Below are positions 8,804 to 17,992 of a stretch of 64,000 nucleotides of DNA, piece by piece. The notes beneath the pieces are model-generated. The model made no database searches. It saw only the letters and a list, made by a program, of their open reading frames with translations, and was not told where the DNA came from. Every line of letters begins with the position of its first letter. Position 1 is the stretch's first letter. Origin of the DNA: KBS-96 sp964247975 (GTDB taxonomy: Bacteria; Acidobacteriota; Terriglobia; Bryobacterales; Bryobacteraceae); the NCBI GenBank assembly GCA_964247975.1, contig CAXTWH010000027.1, positions 6,174-70,173 on the forward strand, given 5' to 3'. The position numbers and the translations under genes were made by a program.

Positions 8804-10552
8804 TTAAGCGACTTTAAACGCAATCACAGTTTGGTCATCGGTTAAGGGACAAGACCCTCGAAAATGATCGATGTCGTTGAAAATTGCCTGCACAAGATCC
8901 TGCGGCGAAAGCTTCCATGCTTTTTTCAAGGCTTTCAGCAGGCGATCTTCGCCGAAATCTTTTTCATTCTCGTTCAGTTGATCTTCCACGCCATCAGAAC
9001 AAAGCAGAATCAGATCGCCGGATTCGGCCTGAATTTCAATCTGATCGTAATCGCGGTCATCCAGCAACCCTAGCGGAAGCCCTTCCACTTTGGGATCAAT
9101 TAATCCGCCTTTCCGGCAGATCACAGGCGGCAAAGCCCCGGCGTTCGCAATAGTCAGCATTTTTGTGCGGAAATCCCATTGCAGCAGCAGCAGCGTGGCG
9201 TAGCGGGCATCTACTTTGCGTTCGAGCAGAACTTCGTTCAACAATTTCAAAAGCTGCGCCGGGCTTTGGCGGTTCGGAGCCAGAATTCGCAGCAGCCCGG
9301 ACACCAGCGCTCCATATAAAGCCGCAGCCGCGCCTTTGCCGCTAACGTCGCCGAAGGCAATTAAGGCGTACTCGTCGCCGTGTTCAAAGAAATCATACAA
9401 GTCGCCGCTGATTTCCCGCGCGGGCCGTGTTTTCAAACTGCCGTAAAGACCCGGATAGCTCGGCACCGAGCGCGGCAGCAGCACCGATTGCAGTTTGTAG
9501 GCCGCGCGAAGGTCCTCCTGCATCCGCTGTTCGCGCTGGGCTAGCTCCTCATATAAACGGGCATTTTCCACCGAGCTGGCAATCTGCGGAGCAAGCAGCG
9601 AAAGCGCGCGCACATGTTCATCAGTAAAAAAGCCGATCCGGTTGCTTTCAAGATCCATTACGCCGATCACGCGATCCTGCGAAATCAGCGGCACGGCCAC
9701 TTCGGAACGCGCGTCGGAATGGGTGGGGATATAGCGAGGGTCCGACACGGCATCAGCAACGCGGATCGTTTCGCGGCTACTGACCGCTGCGCCCACAATT
9801 CCTTTTCCCATTTCCACGTTTTGAACAGTAACGCGCTCGTCATATCGTTGACTGAAACGATGCCGAAGCATGTGATATTCCGGGTCAACCAGAAAGATGT
9901 TAAACGCGTCGAAGCTGATCACGGCGCGGACCGTGTTCGCAATTTTCGCCAGCAGTTCATCAAGATCCAGAATGGAGCTGAACTCCTGTGACAAATGCGC
10001 CAGCACGCGCAGAGTTCTGTTCTGGCGCTCCACTCTGCGATAAAGCCGGGCATTGTCGATAGAAACTGCAATGCGCGTGGCAATCAGCGTCAGCAGCGCC
10101 TTGTCCTGTTCGCTGAAAGCGTTTGATCGCGTGGATTCCAGATCAATTACGCCCACCAGTTTGCCTCGCACCAGCATCGGAACCGCCAGTTCCGCGCGAA
10201 CCGCATCCAAAGCAATCAGGTAACGAGGATCTGTTCGCACATCCAGCGACAAAACCGGCTGGCGGGTCGCGGCGGCGGTTCCGGTAATGCCTTCACCTAG
10301 TTGAATGGTAAGACTGCGCGTAATCTCGTCGCGATGGCCGATCGCATACCGAACTCGTAGCCCGCGTGTTTTCTCGCTGTAAAGCAGAATGGCGAAAAGA
10401 TCATATGGAATGACCTCTTTTACAATGTCCGCGATGTTTGCCAGAAGCTGGTCCAGATCCAGCGTTTCGGATGTGGTTTCACTCACTTCCAGCAGGAAAT
10501 CGAGCAGCTCGGCCCGTTCGCGGAATCGAAGCTCGGTTTTATCGGCGGCCAT
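8804..10552 (-). CDS. GAF-GAF-PP2C serine/threonine phosphatase (RsbU/SpoIIE type)
   Basis: Cytoplasmic 582-residue regulator. Two GAF sensor domains (about 20-170 and 185-340) are followed by a PPM/SpoIIE phosphatase domain. The phosphatase metal motifs are seen in order: ISGDLYDF, FGDVSGKGAAA, LLCSDGVEDQL and TDDQTVIAF. Such proteins usually dephosphorylate anti-sigma-antagonist proteins carrying a STAS domain. A STAS-like protein is encoded at 35026-35520, but no link is shown. The ATG overlaps the deoC stop by one base (TAATG), so expression is likely coupled to deoC, an odd pairing. Confidence 0.9.
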   Translation of the reverse strand: MAADKTELRFRERAELLDFLLEVSETTSETLDLDQLLANIADIVKEVIPYDLFAILLYSEKTRGLRVRYAIGHRDEITRSLTIQLGEGITGTAAATRQPVLSLDVRTDPRYLIALDAVRAELAVPMLVRGKLVGVIDLESTRSNAFSEQDKALLTLIATRIAVSIDNARLYRRVERQNRTLRVLAHLSQEFSSILDLDELLAKIANTVRAVISFDAFNIFLVDPEYHMLRHRFSQRYDERVTVQNVEMGKGIVGAAVSSRETIRVADAVSDPRYIPTHSDARSEVAVPLISQDRVIGVMDLESNRIGFFTDEHVRALSLLAPQIASSVENARLYEELAQREQRMQEDLRAAYKLQSVLLPRSVPSYPGLYGSLKTRPAREISGDLYDFFEHGDEYALIAFGDVSGKGAAAALYGALVSGLLRILAPNRQSPAQLLKLLNEVLLERKVDARYATLLLLQWDFRTKMLTIANAGALPPVICRKGGLIDPKVEGLPLGLLDDRDYDQIEIQAESGDLILLCSDGVEDQLNENEKDFGEDRLLKALKKAWKLSPQDLVQAIFNDIDHFRGSCPLTDDQTVIAFKVA

Positions 10553-11262
10553 TAGTAATTACCTGCTGGCATTGGATTCGCGCCATCAAGTTCCTTCAAA
10601 ATATGGACTCCGGCGCTGGTTCCGATGCGGGTTGCGCCGGCCTGAAGCATTCCTTGCAGCGCCGCAAAATCACGAATGCCGCCGGACGCCTTTACGCCTA
10701 CTTTTTCGCCCACCGCAGCGCGCATTAAACGCACATCAGCGATTGTGGCTCCTGCTTTGGAGAAGCCGGTGGATGTTTTCACGAAATCCGCTCCCGCTTC
10801 CACCGCCAAACGGCAAGCCGTTGTTTTTTCATCGTCGGTTAACAAGCAGGTTTCCAGAATCACTTTTAACAACCCGTCGTTTGGGCGGGCTACCTGCGCC
10901 ACTTCCCGCATATCCTGGTAAACGCTCTGCTGATCGCCGCCGCGCAGCGCGCCCACATTCAGCACCATGTCAATTTCTGCCGCGCCTTCCGCGCGAGCCT
11001 GCAATGCTTCCTGCACTTTAATAACAGTAGTATTTGAGCCCAGGGGAAAGCCCACCACAGTACAAACTTTGACCGGAGATCCTTTTAATAGTTTGTTCGC
11101 TCGCGATACCCAGTACGGGTTGACACATACCGAGGCGAAGGAATAAGACAAAGCTTCTTCGCAAAGCCGATCAATGTCACTGGCGGCGGCCTCCGGCTTC
11201 AACAAAGTGTGATCAATCACAGCCGCTAGATTCTGCTTTTTTGGGAGCATTGCCGGTGTCAC
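10552..11262 (-). CDS. deoC: Deoxyribose-phosphate aldolase
   Basis: Splits 2-deoxyribose-5-phosphate into acetaldehyde and glyceraldehyde-3-phosphate, closing deoxynucleoside breakdown. 236 residues. Class I aldolase motifs are present: DHTLLKPEA near the start, KVCTVVGFPLG, the Schiff-base lysine in DFVKTSTGFS and the second lysine in VGVKASGGIRD. It fits with the purine and pyrimidine nucleoside phosphorylases and the nucleoside transporter at 28.9-34.9 kb. The stop overlaps the start of the phosphatase gene by one base. A 157-base gap separates it from the divergent oxidase gene. Confidence 0.95.
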   Translation of the reverse strand: MTPAMLPKKQNLAAVIDHTLLKPEAAASDIDRLCEEALSYSFASVCVNPYWVSRANKLLKGSPVKVCTVVGFPLGSNTTVIKVQEALQARAEGAAEIDMVLNVGALRGGDQQSVYQDMREVAQVARPNDGLLKVILETCLLTDDEKTTACRLAVEAGADFVKTSTGFSKAGATIADVRLMRAAVGEKVGVKASGGIRDFAALQGMLQAGATRIGTSAGVHILKELDGANPMPAGNY

Positions 11263-11419
11263 AAGGAGTTTGAAACAGGCAGGATATCTTAAATCACCCG
11301 ATCATTCTCGCTGTCGGGTTAACCAAGCATATCACGCTGGCTAAAGCTCCATTAGGACGAGCATTCCCGGGAAAATATCTGTTTCCGCATGTTCCATTCA
11401 AATGTCGTATAACTAAACC

Positions 11420-12799
11420 GTGACCAGTGCCGCCCTTTCTTCCGACAGTTACCTTGAGGACGCTTCCGGTTTGCGCGGAACCGCTGAAAAGGCGTTTGCT
11501 CCCGCCTCCGTGCCGGAACTGCGGGAGATTGTTGCCGCCGCGGCCAGCCGATCAGTTCCAATCACCGTGGCCGGAGCGCGAACCGGCTTAACCGGCGCGG
11601 CTGTTCCCGCCGGAGGCTGGATTGTGTCGCTGCATCGCTTTCGCAATCTGCAGATCGGGAAAAACAGTGCCCGCTGTGGTGTGGGAGTGTCACTTCAGGA
11701 ACTGGAAAACGAAGCAAACAAAACCGGCCAGTTCTTCGGCCCGAATCCTACCGAATACTCCGCCTCAGTAGGCGGTATCATCAGCACGAATGCAGGCGGC
11801 GCTCGAAGTTTCGGTTTCCGCTCGGTTCGCCATCACGTCCGGGAAATGGAAGTGACGTTTATGAGCGGCGAAACTAAGCGGGTAAAACAAGGCGACCTGC
11901 TTCCCTTCCCCTTTACGCCGGTGCGCCCGCCCGCCACTTCCAAGAACGCAGCCGGTTATTACCTTGCGCCTGATACGGACTGGGTGCAGCTTCTGGCCGG
12001 AAGCGAAGGAACGCTCGGCATTATCACCGAAGTAGAGTTGCAGCTTCTGCCGGTAGCGCCCGCGATTGTGAGCGGAGTGGTATTTTTCGTTTCCGATGAG
12101 GATGCCCTGAATGCGGTGGATGATTGGAGATCGGTTCCGAAATTAAGATTGCTGGAATACCTGGACCGGTTTTCACTCGATTTCATGCGTGCTGCTTATC
12201 CGGAGATTCCGCAGCAAGCTCAGGCAGCACTTTTGATAGAACAGGATCTGACCGCGGAAGCCGACGACGAAATAGACCGCTGGATAGACCGGTTGGCCGA
12301 GCATCACGCGCTTGAAGAAGAATCCTGGTTTGGATTCGCCCATGCCGACCGCGAACGATTTCGCACGCTGCGCCATGCGCTGGCGGCGGGCATTGTGGAG
12401 CGCGTTCGGCGCAATCATCTGCCCAAAATCGGCACCGATTTTGCTGTGCCGTTTGCGCGCAACCGCGAACTGCTTGCCTACTACCGCCAACGATGCTATG
12501 AATCGTTTCCCGGCAAACACGTCATTTTCGGGCATATCGGCGACGGCAATCTGCATCTGAACGTACTGCCGGATTCGCCGGACGAAGCCCGTCAAGGCGA
12601 AGAACTGATGCTGGACTGCGCCCGTTTCGCGTTGTCGCTCGGTGGAACGGTAGCCGCCGAACACGGCATCGGCAAGAACAAGCGCGATCTGTTTAAGCTG
12701 ATGTACTCCGACGCGGAAATTGAAGCGATGAAACAAGTGAAACGACAACTGGACCCGCAATGGTTGCTCGGCCAGGGCACAATTTTTGAAATGGCTTAG
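11420..12799 (+). CDS. FAD-linked oxidase, glycolate oxidase GlcD / D-lactate dehydrogenase type
   Basis: Flavoprotein of 459 residues that should oxidise a 2-hydroxy acid. The N-terminal PCMH-type FAD domain shows VAGARTGLTGAAVP and GGIISTNAGGARSFGF. The C-terminal FAD-oxidase domain ends with the conserved AEHGIGKNKRDL. HIGDGNLHLNVL (metal or substrate histidines) is also present. It starts with GTG at 11420. The electron acceptor and exact substrate (glycolate, D-lactate or 2-hydroxyglutarate) cannot be decided. The iron-sulfur partner GlcF is absent here. Confidence 0.88.
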   Translation: MTSAALSSDSYLEDASGLRGTAEKAFAPASVPELREIVAAAASRSVPITVAGARTGLTGAAVPAGGWIVSLHRFRNLQIGKNSARCGVGVSLQELENEANKTGQFFGPNPTEYSASVGGIISTNAGGARSFGFRSVRHHVREMEVTFMSGETKRVKQGDLLPFPFTPVRPPATSKNAAGYYLAPDTDWVQLLAGSEGTLGIITEVELQLLPVAPAIVSGVVFFVSDEDALNAVDDWRSVPKLRLLEYLDRFSLDFMRAAYPEIPQQAQAALLIEQDLTAEADDEIDRWIDRLAEHHALEEESWFGFAHADRERFRTLRHALAAGIVERVRRNHLPKIGTDFAVPFARNRELLAYYRQRCYESFPGKHVIFGHIGDGNLHLNVLPDSPDEARQGEELMLDCARFALSLGGTVAAEHGIGKNKRDLFKLMYSDAEIEAMKQVKRQLDPQWLLGQGTIFEMA

Positions 12800-12812
12800 T
12801 GGGAATTCTGCT

Positions 12813-13340
12813 ATGGCGATGATCACTTCAACGGTGTCGCTTGAAACCTATCTGCATACCGTTTACCGGCCCGATTGTGATTGGATCGAAGGCGAACTCC
12901 GGGAGCGCAACGTGGGGCAGTTCGAACATGCAAACCTGCAAGCTGAGTTGATTACATATTTCCGTATTCGGCGCGATCAATGGCAGATTCGAGTTCTCCC
13001 GGAACAGCGAATCCAAGTTGCGCCTAGAAAATATCGAGTGCCGGACGTTATCATCATTCCGCTTGCACAGGAACGAAAGCCGGTGCTCACTGAAGCGCCG
13101 CTCATCATTATTGAAATTATGTCGCCGGATGACACAGCGGCTGATTTACAGGATAGGTGCTTGGAATACCTGCGAATGGGTACGAGTAAAGTGTGGGTGT
13201 TCGATCCGGTTCGGCGCAGAACTTGGGACGTGGATGAACAAGGCTGGCATTCAGTCAACAGCGAAGATGATTCGGTGGCATTATCATTGAACGGCATTAA
13301 AATCGTGCCTAAACAAATATTCGATTTAAATGCCCAGTAG
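12813..13340 (+). CDS. Uma2 family (DUF820) endonuclease-like protein
   Basis: A 175-residue protein of the Uma2 family, which has a PD-(D/E)xK nuclease-like fold and is common in cyanobacteria and Acidobacteria. Visible motifs are DWIEGELRER near the start, YRVPDVIII (the PD) and LIIIEIMSPDD (the E-x-x-S form found in this family), then CLEYLRMGTSKVWVFDP. The start at 12813 (ATGGCGATG) is preferred over an in-frame ATG at 12786 inside the upstream oxidase gene. Biological role unknown for most members. Confidence 0.85.
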   Translation: MAMITSTVSLETYLHTVYRPDCDWIEGELRERNVGQFEHANLQAELITYFRIRRDQWQIRVLPEQRIQVAPRKYRVPDVIIIPLAQERKPVLTEAPLIIIEIMSPDDTAADLQDRCLEYLRMGTSKVWVFDPVRRRTWDVDEQGWHSVNSEDDSVALSLNGIKIVPKQIFDLNAQ

Positions 13341-13450
13341 AACCGAGATAGTCATTATCTACATTGGCAAGCAAGACGGACCCTTCCAAGCGGCCCAAAG
13401 CGACCAAACAAGCAGGTCATTCCTGGGTGGCAGGATAGTCTCGCTTAAAA

Positions 13451-13753
13451 TTAACCAGCTTCAACGTGTTTACATAGAAACTGCGAGAACAAGCTTATGC
13501 CTTGTTCAACGCCGGCATTGTCGCTGTTTTTGCCCGCTTGTTCCAGCAGCGAACCGTATTCTGTGATTTCAGGAAAGCCATAAGCACTGCCCGAGCCTTT
13601 CAGATTATGCCCCAAAATCCTGATCTTCTCGAAGTCCCTACCGGCCAGCGCCGCGCGGAGCACTTCCAAATCGCTCCGGCAAAAAGCTAAATACTGCGGC
13701 ACCAGTTCAGCTATTCCGAAGTCTTCGTCCTCGCTGCCGGTAGGAGAAGGCAT
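13451..13753 (-). CDS. Stand-alone histidine phosphotransfer (Hpt) domain protein
   Basis: A 100-residue single-domain protein. The motif ILGHNLKGSGSAYGF contains the phosphorylatable histidine at residue 49, with the usual lysine-glycine and small residues after it. Helical throughout, consistent with the four-helix Hpt fold. Such proteins relay phosphate from the receiver domain of a hybrid kinase to a response regulator. No kinase is adjacent. A hybrid kinase lacking its own Hpt is encoded at 31239-33512 and is one candidate partner (inference only). Confidence 0.85.
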   Translation of the reverse strand: MPSPTGSEDEDFGIAELVPQYLAFCRSDLEVLRAALAGRDFEKIRILGHNLKGSGSAYGFPEITEYGSLLEQAGKNSDNAGVEQGISLFSQFLCKHVEAG

Positions 13754-13789
13754 ACCAGTTTATTTGACCACCCAAGCCTGAAAACAGGC

Positions 13790-15544
13790 TTAGATCAGTT
13801 CACGTATTTTGTCTTTCGCTACCGTCGCGGCAATTTTTTCCCAGTCTTTTGTGCCGCGGGCCATTGATTCCGCGAAGTGAACTGCCTGTTGTGTTTTTAT
13901 TTTTGCCGGCATCGGCGGCTCGTTTTCATCCACCACTGCTTCAATCAGCACCGGGCCGGGAATAGCTAAAGCGCTATCAATAATGTGTCCGCATTCTGAA
14001 GGCGTATTGATAGTAAAGCTGGAAACGCCAAAGCCGCGAGCCACCATCGCAAAGTCAATCGGCTGCAGGTCGCAAACATACTCCGGATTTCCCAGAAACA
14101 CCATCTGCTCCCATTTAATCTGCCCAAGCGAATTATTCTTCACGATAAAAACCTTGACGGGCAGTTTATATTTTACGCAAGTGGCAAGTTCGCCCATCAA
14201 CATAGTGAATCCGCCGTCGCCTACAAACGCAATTACCTGCCGGTCAGGATAAGCGACTTGGGCGGCAATCGCATAAGGAAAACCGCAGGCCATGGTGGCT
14301 AAATTGCCTGAACAAGTGTGCATCTGGCCGGGAAGCGAAGGCATGTAGCGCGCCCACCAGGTTGTGTTCGTGCCGGAATCGCTTGCTACCAGAGCATTCG
14401 GCTGCAAACGCTTGCCTAATTCATAAGCGACAACTTGCGGCTTCATCGGCATCGTTGTGGCGGTGCCTCGCGTTTTTAGCGTTTCTTCCCAATCCTTCAT
14501 TCCTTCCTGAGCTTTGTGCAGAAAGGATTTATCTTTTTTATCCTGAAGCTTCGGAATTAAAAGGTTCAGCGTGGCCGCCGTGTCGCCCACCAGCGCCACA
14601 TCAGCGGGATAGCGCAGGCTGATACGCGCAGCATCAATATCAATCTGCACGCATTTCGCTTTGCCCGGTTTCGGATAAAACTCGATGTAAGGCAGACTTG
14701 AACCGGCAATCAGAAGAGTGTCGCAGTTTTCCATCGCTTCTTCCGATGGCAATGTGCCAAGCAGCCCGAGACCGCCGGTTGTATAAGGGCTATTATCGGG
14801 AACGCAGGATTTACCAAGCAAGGCTTTAATAATGGGTGCGCCCAACAGTTCCGCCACGAGTTCCAGTTGCTTACCGGCGCCCAAGGCTCCCTGCCCGGCG
14901 AGAATAGCTACTTTTTTACCTGCATTCAGAATCTGCGCAGCATCATCCAGTTCGGACGACTGCGGAACGCGATTACCGAATCCGTATACATCGGAAACAT
15001 GATTCGGCTTGTTGCGCATGGACCGCAGATCATCTTTCACGGCTTGGTCCTGAATATCAACCGGAATGGTGATGTGCGCCACGCCTTTGCGCGCCAAAGC
15101 GGTGCGGCAGGCCAATTCCGCTACGTTCTGGGCGTGGGCCGCGCCCATGATGCGCTGATTGTAAACACTGACATCTTCAAACAAGCGATCAAGCGCCACG
15201 TCCTGCTGGGTGTAAGTGCCAATCAGATCATGAAACTGCAAGCCGGTGATTGCCAGAACCGGTTGACCATCCATCTTTGCGTCATATAAACCGTTCAAGA
15301 GATGGATGCCGCCCGGCCCTGAGGTGGAAATGCAGACACCTAGTTTGCCGGTGAATTTCGCGTAGCCGCAGGCCATGAAAGCGGCTGATTCCTCATGCCG
15401 GGTTTGAATAAACCGAATCTTATCCTGACGCTTGCGCAGCGATTCAATGATCCCGTTTACGCCGTCTCCGGGAATGCCGAAAATTGTATCCACGCCCCAG
15501 GCAAGAATTGTTTCAACAATCACATCTGCCGCTGTTTGAGCCAT
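13790..15544 (-). CDS. Thiamine-diphosphate enzyme, pyruvate oxidase / pyruvate:quinone oxidoreductase type
   Basis: 584-residue ThDP enzyme of the PoxB/acetolactate synthase superfamily. The N-terminal Pyr domain has the catalytic glutamate in RHEESAAFMACG. The C-terminal PP domain carries GDGGFTMLMGE and NNSLGQIKWEQ, the GDG-N type ThDP-binding motif. The middle domain would bind FAD. PoxB-type enzymes convert pyruvate to acetate and CO2 and pass electrons to quinone at the membrane. The last residues (VAKDKIRELI) are a short amphipathic stretch that could serve membrane contact. Shine-Dalgarno AGGTGG precedes the ATG. Acetolactate synthase activity cannot be excluded. Confidence 0.85.
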   Translation of the reverse strand: MAQTAADVIVETILAWGVDTIFGIPGDGVNGIIESLRKRQDKIRFIQTRHEESAAFMACGYAKFTGKLGVCISTSGPGGIHLLNGLYDAKMDGQPVLAITGLQFHDLIGTYTQQDVALDRLFEDVSVYNQRIMGAAHAQNVAELACRTALARKGVAHITIPVDIQDQAVKDDLRSMRNKPNHVSDVYGFGNRVPQSSELDDAAQILNAGKKVAILAGQGALGAGKQLELVAELLGAPIIKALLGKSCVPDNSPYTTGGLGLLGTLPSEEAMENCDTLLIAGSSLPYIEFYPKPGKAKCVQIDIDAARISLRYPADVALVGDTAATLNLLIPKLQDKKDKSFLHKAQEGMKDWEETLKTRGTATTMPMKPQVVAYELGKRLQPNALVASDSGTNTTWWARYMPSLPGQMHTCSGNLATMACGFPYAIAAQVAYPDRQVIAFVGDGGFTMLMGELATCVKYKLPVKVFIVKNNSLGQIKWEQMVFLGNPEYVCDLQPIDFAMVARGFGVSSFTINTPSECGHIIDSALAIPGPVLIEAVVDENEPPMPAKIKTQQAVHFAESMARGTKDWEKIAATVAKDKIRELI

Positions 15545-15855
15545 AGTCCACCTGTGTTTTCGTTTGATAGGTCACTTGGAGGATGAAACCGCAATTTAAA
15601 ACATACCCTCGTATTTATACGATAAGATCCGGAACAGTCGCTAGTTAGCAAATGATCAGCCGCACAAACGAACCCAAATCAAGTTGTTTTTACAATTTCA
15701 AGTTAACTATCTTACTTTAAAGGCCAATAAGTGTCGAACTTTCTGGAAAGAGCATCCTGATTTTCTGTTCCGGCTGAGACTTTCAGACTTTTCGGGTGTC
15801 TTTGATTGTGCCGATTTATGGCTTGCCAGCTTGACAACTAGGCCGGTAAAGAATT
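15545..15855. other. Divergent intergenic region with a TCGTAT-TT-ATACGA palindrome
   Basis: 311 bases between the pyruvate-oxidase-like gene and the PEP-CTERM gene, AT-richer than its neighbours. The palindrome at 15609-15622 has 6-base arms around TT. It lies 65-80 bases upstream of the oxidase start and includes a TATAAA-like -10 on the minus strand, so it may be an operator. I see no ORF or RNA gene here. Confidence 0.35.
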
Positions 15856-16896
15856 TTGTTTGGGAGCAAGTTTCTGTTAACAAGAATTTCGTGGTGGGGG
15901 TCATTTGTTCTGCTGGTCGCCTTGGGAAGTCTTTCGCCGGCGAATGCAGGAACGTATATATTTGGTGAAAATTTTCAGAGCGCAGTAGCGCCAGGCTGGA
16001 CATTTACAGGTAATGCTGCACTTACAGGCGGCTCAGCCGACGCAAACGGGCAAGGCTGGCTGCGGCTTACCAGTAATAGCAATAACCAGTCTTCATTTGT
16101 TTTTAACCCAACCGATCTGCCTTTTCTATACGGAGTGGATATTAAACTTTCGGTGGCAATTTGGGGCGGCTCCGGCGCTGACGGGCTGGCGGTGGATTTA
16201 ATTAACGGCAGCACGAATGTCATTAAACCTGGCGGCTACGGCGGATCGCTAGGCTATGCCCAAAGAAACACGCCTACGCCTACTCCAGGATTGCTTGGCG
16301 GCATTCTGGGCGTTGCTTTGGATGAATATGGAAATTATTCAAATCCGAATGAGGGCCGGGTAGGCGGCCCAGGGTTTACGCCTAACACGGTCGCCATTCG
16401 CGGCCCCGGCGATGGAACAGCTAACGCCACAACGGCTAACGGCCAGAATAATTATGCTTATCTGACAGGGGCGACCGTTTCGCAAGGCTTGCAAACCGGA
16501 GCGAACGGCACTACAACACGTCCCACCGATTATTACCAGGTGGAGTTCATTATCAACACTCAGGATGCATCAAAAGGAACGCTACCGATTTCCGTACTCT
16601 TAACGGATAACTCCGGCACACACACAGTTATCAATAACTACGACGCTTACAGTGCGCTGGTTAATTATTACGGCGGCGTGCAAAACCTGCCGCAAACAAT
16701 GGATATCGGTTTCAGCGCGGGCACCGGCGCTTACACCGATTACCACGAAATACGAAATCTGGCGATCAGTTCCATTGATGATATTCCCAACTTCACCCCT
16801 TCGCCGGAACCGGCCGAAGGCGCACTGGCTACCGCCGGAATCAGTTTAATTTTGTTCGGATCAGTTTGGCGGCGGCGCAAAACAAGTCAAGCGTAG
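15856..16896 (+). CDS. PEP-CTERM sorted secreted protein
   Basis: 346-residue exported protein. An N-terminal signal peptide (hydrophobic stretch around 13-25, cleavage near SPANA-GTY) is followed by a beta-rich region like bacterial legume-lectin folds (NSNNQSSFVFNPTDLP, GGSGADGLAVDLI, GLLGGILGVALDEYGNYSN). The C-terminus is a classical PEP-CTERM signal: PSPEPAEG, a hydrophobic helix, then WRRRKTSQA. Such tails are recognised by an exosortase, not encoded in this window. The only bacterial-type start is TTG at 15856, because a stop lies at 15847-15849. A CTG at 15874, seven bases after GGAG, is another possibility. Confidence 0.85.
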   Translation: MFGSKFLLTRISWWGSFVLLVALGSLSPANAGTYIFGENFQSAVAPGWTFTGNAALTGGSADANGQGWLRLTSNSNNQSSFVFNPTDLPFLYGVDIKLSVAIWGGSGADGLAVDLINGSTNVIKPGGYGGSLGYAQRNTPTPTPGLLGGILGVALDEYGNYSNPNEGRVGGPGFTPNTVAIRGPGDGTANATTANGQNNYAYLTGATVSQGLQTGANGTTTRPTDYYQVEFIINTQDASKGTLPISVLLTDNSGTHTVINNYDAYSALVNYYGGVQNLPQTMDIGFSAGTGAYTDYHEIRNLAISSIDDIPNFTPSPEPAEGALATAGISLILFGSVWRRRKTSQA

Positions 16897-16916
16897 CGCA
16901 CCGAAAACTTTATCCT

Positions 16917-16950
16917 AGGCCGGGGTTTATTCCCGGCCTTTTTTGTTTTT
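16917..16950 (+). terminator. Rho-independent terminator after the PEP-CTERM gene
   Basis: A perfect 8-base stem AGGCCGGG / CCCGGCCT with loop GTTTATT is followed by a T-rich run. It lies 20 bases after the PEP-CTERM stop and abuts the end of the convergent FNT gene, so it may serve both strands. Confidence 0.9.
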
Positions 16951-17858
16951 TATGAAGTCTTTGATCCCTGCCGACGCTGCATTCCGGCCACAACCTGGGC
17001 ATGGTTTAAAGCGGAAACCAGCGCCACGCCGCCTAAACTGTTGCCAATCAGAGTGGGCAGCATATAACCCCCCAGATAAGCAAACCAGCTTTTGGTTCCG
17101 AGCATCACCAGGTACAGCACGTCTACCGAGCCAGCCACAATATGTGTTAAACCGGCCAACCCCACAAGGTAGGTTAAAACCACAATGATGGTGATTCGGC
17201 CTGTATCCACAGCCGCGAGCATCCAAACCACCATCGCAATCAGCCAACCCGCGAAGACGCCCCGGAGAATCGCCGTTCCAAAAGAAACGTTCGCTGCTTC
17301 CTGTGCCAAAGCAAGAAATGAAGGCTGAATTTCCGGATGAAATATTGTCGTGTGAACAACTACCCAGGCAAAAATATGCGCGCCCACCAGATTTGAAGCA
17401 AGCACAATAGCCCAAAGCCGGACCACAGCAATCAAGGTGGTTAGATTGCGCTTGGACAGCAGAGGAATAATAGCCGTGAGCGTATTCTCGGTGAAAAGCT
17501 GCTGGCGGCCAACAATGATGAGCAGAAACCCAAACGGATAGCCAAGATTAACAAGCAAGGGACGCCAAGGCGCATCGGGCAGGTGCTGATGAATTAAGGC
17601 TTCGGCCACAAACGAAAATCCCATTGATAAACCAGCCGCCAGGCCGGACCAGCCTAATGCCGAAGCCGCCCGATTCAATTCTTCTTCGCCATCCCGCCGA
17701 ATCGCTTCATGCACGATGGGCGCACTTACCGAAGTGCGCTCTTTTGCTTCTCGCTTTTCTTCTTCGGTCAGTTCCAGCGAACCGGGATCATTGTTATTGT
17801 TATCCTCATCCTCGCTGCGACTCGGTTCGCCTTTATCATTTAATAGGAGCTCTGGCAT
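16950..17858 (-). CDS. Formate/nitrite transporter (FNT) family channel, YfdC-like
   Basis: Inner-membrane pentameric channel of about 302 residues. A charged N-terminal tail with an Asp/Asn run precedes the FNT core of about six hydrophobic segments. Recognisable stretches are GLSMGFSFVAEAL, GYPFGFLLIIVGRQQLFTENT, NLVGAHIFAWVV and GVFAGWLIAMVVWM, closest to the YfdC-like branch. The substrate is a small anion or neutral acid, not predictable. The ATG at 17856-17858 is taken as start. A TTG at 17907-17909 with an upstream AGGAA would add 17 residues. Confidence 0.87.
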   Translation of the reverse strand: MPELLLNDKGEPSRSEDEDNNNNDPGSLELTEEEKREAKERTSVSAPIVHEAIRRDGEEELNRAASALGWSGLAAGLSMGFSFVAEALIHQHLPDAPWRPLLVNLGYPFGFLLIIVGRQQLFTENTLTAIIPLLSKRNLTTLIAVVRLWAIVLASNLVGAHIFAWVVVHTTIFHPEIQPSFLALAQEAANVSFGTAILRGVFAGWLIAMVVWMLAAVDTGRITIIVVLTYLVGLAGLTHIVAGSVDVLYLVMLGTKSWFAYLGGYMLPTLIGNSLGGVALVSALNHAQVVAGMQRRQGSKTS

Positions 17859-17992
17859 AAAGTGTGAGGGCTGGGCATCAATGCCCGATGAAATTAGAGA
17901 GGTAAGCAAGCTTGGCAGTTTCCTTTAAAGGAAGGCTGTGGGCCGAAATGCCGCCTCGGTAAATTTCGGGAGCCGTAAGCGATAATTCACTT

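Noticed and set aside
12173..12826. Minus-strand frame of 217 codons
   Set aside because: Antisense to the FAD-linked oxidase, whose motifs run through the same bases.
13330..13566. 78-codon plus-strand frame after the Uma2 gene
   Set aside because: Overlaps the Hpt gene antisense and has no motif or good start.
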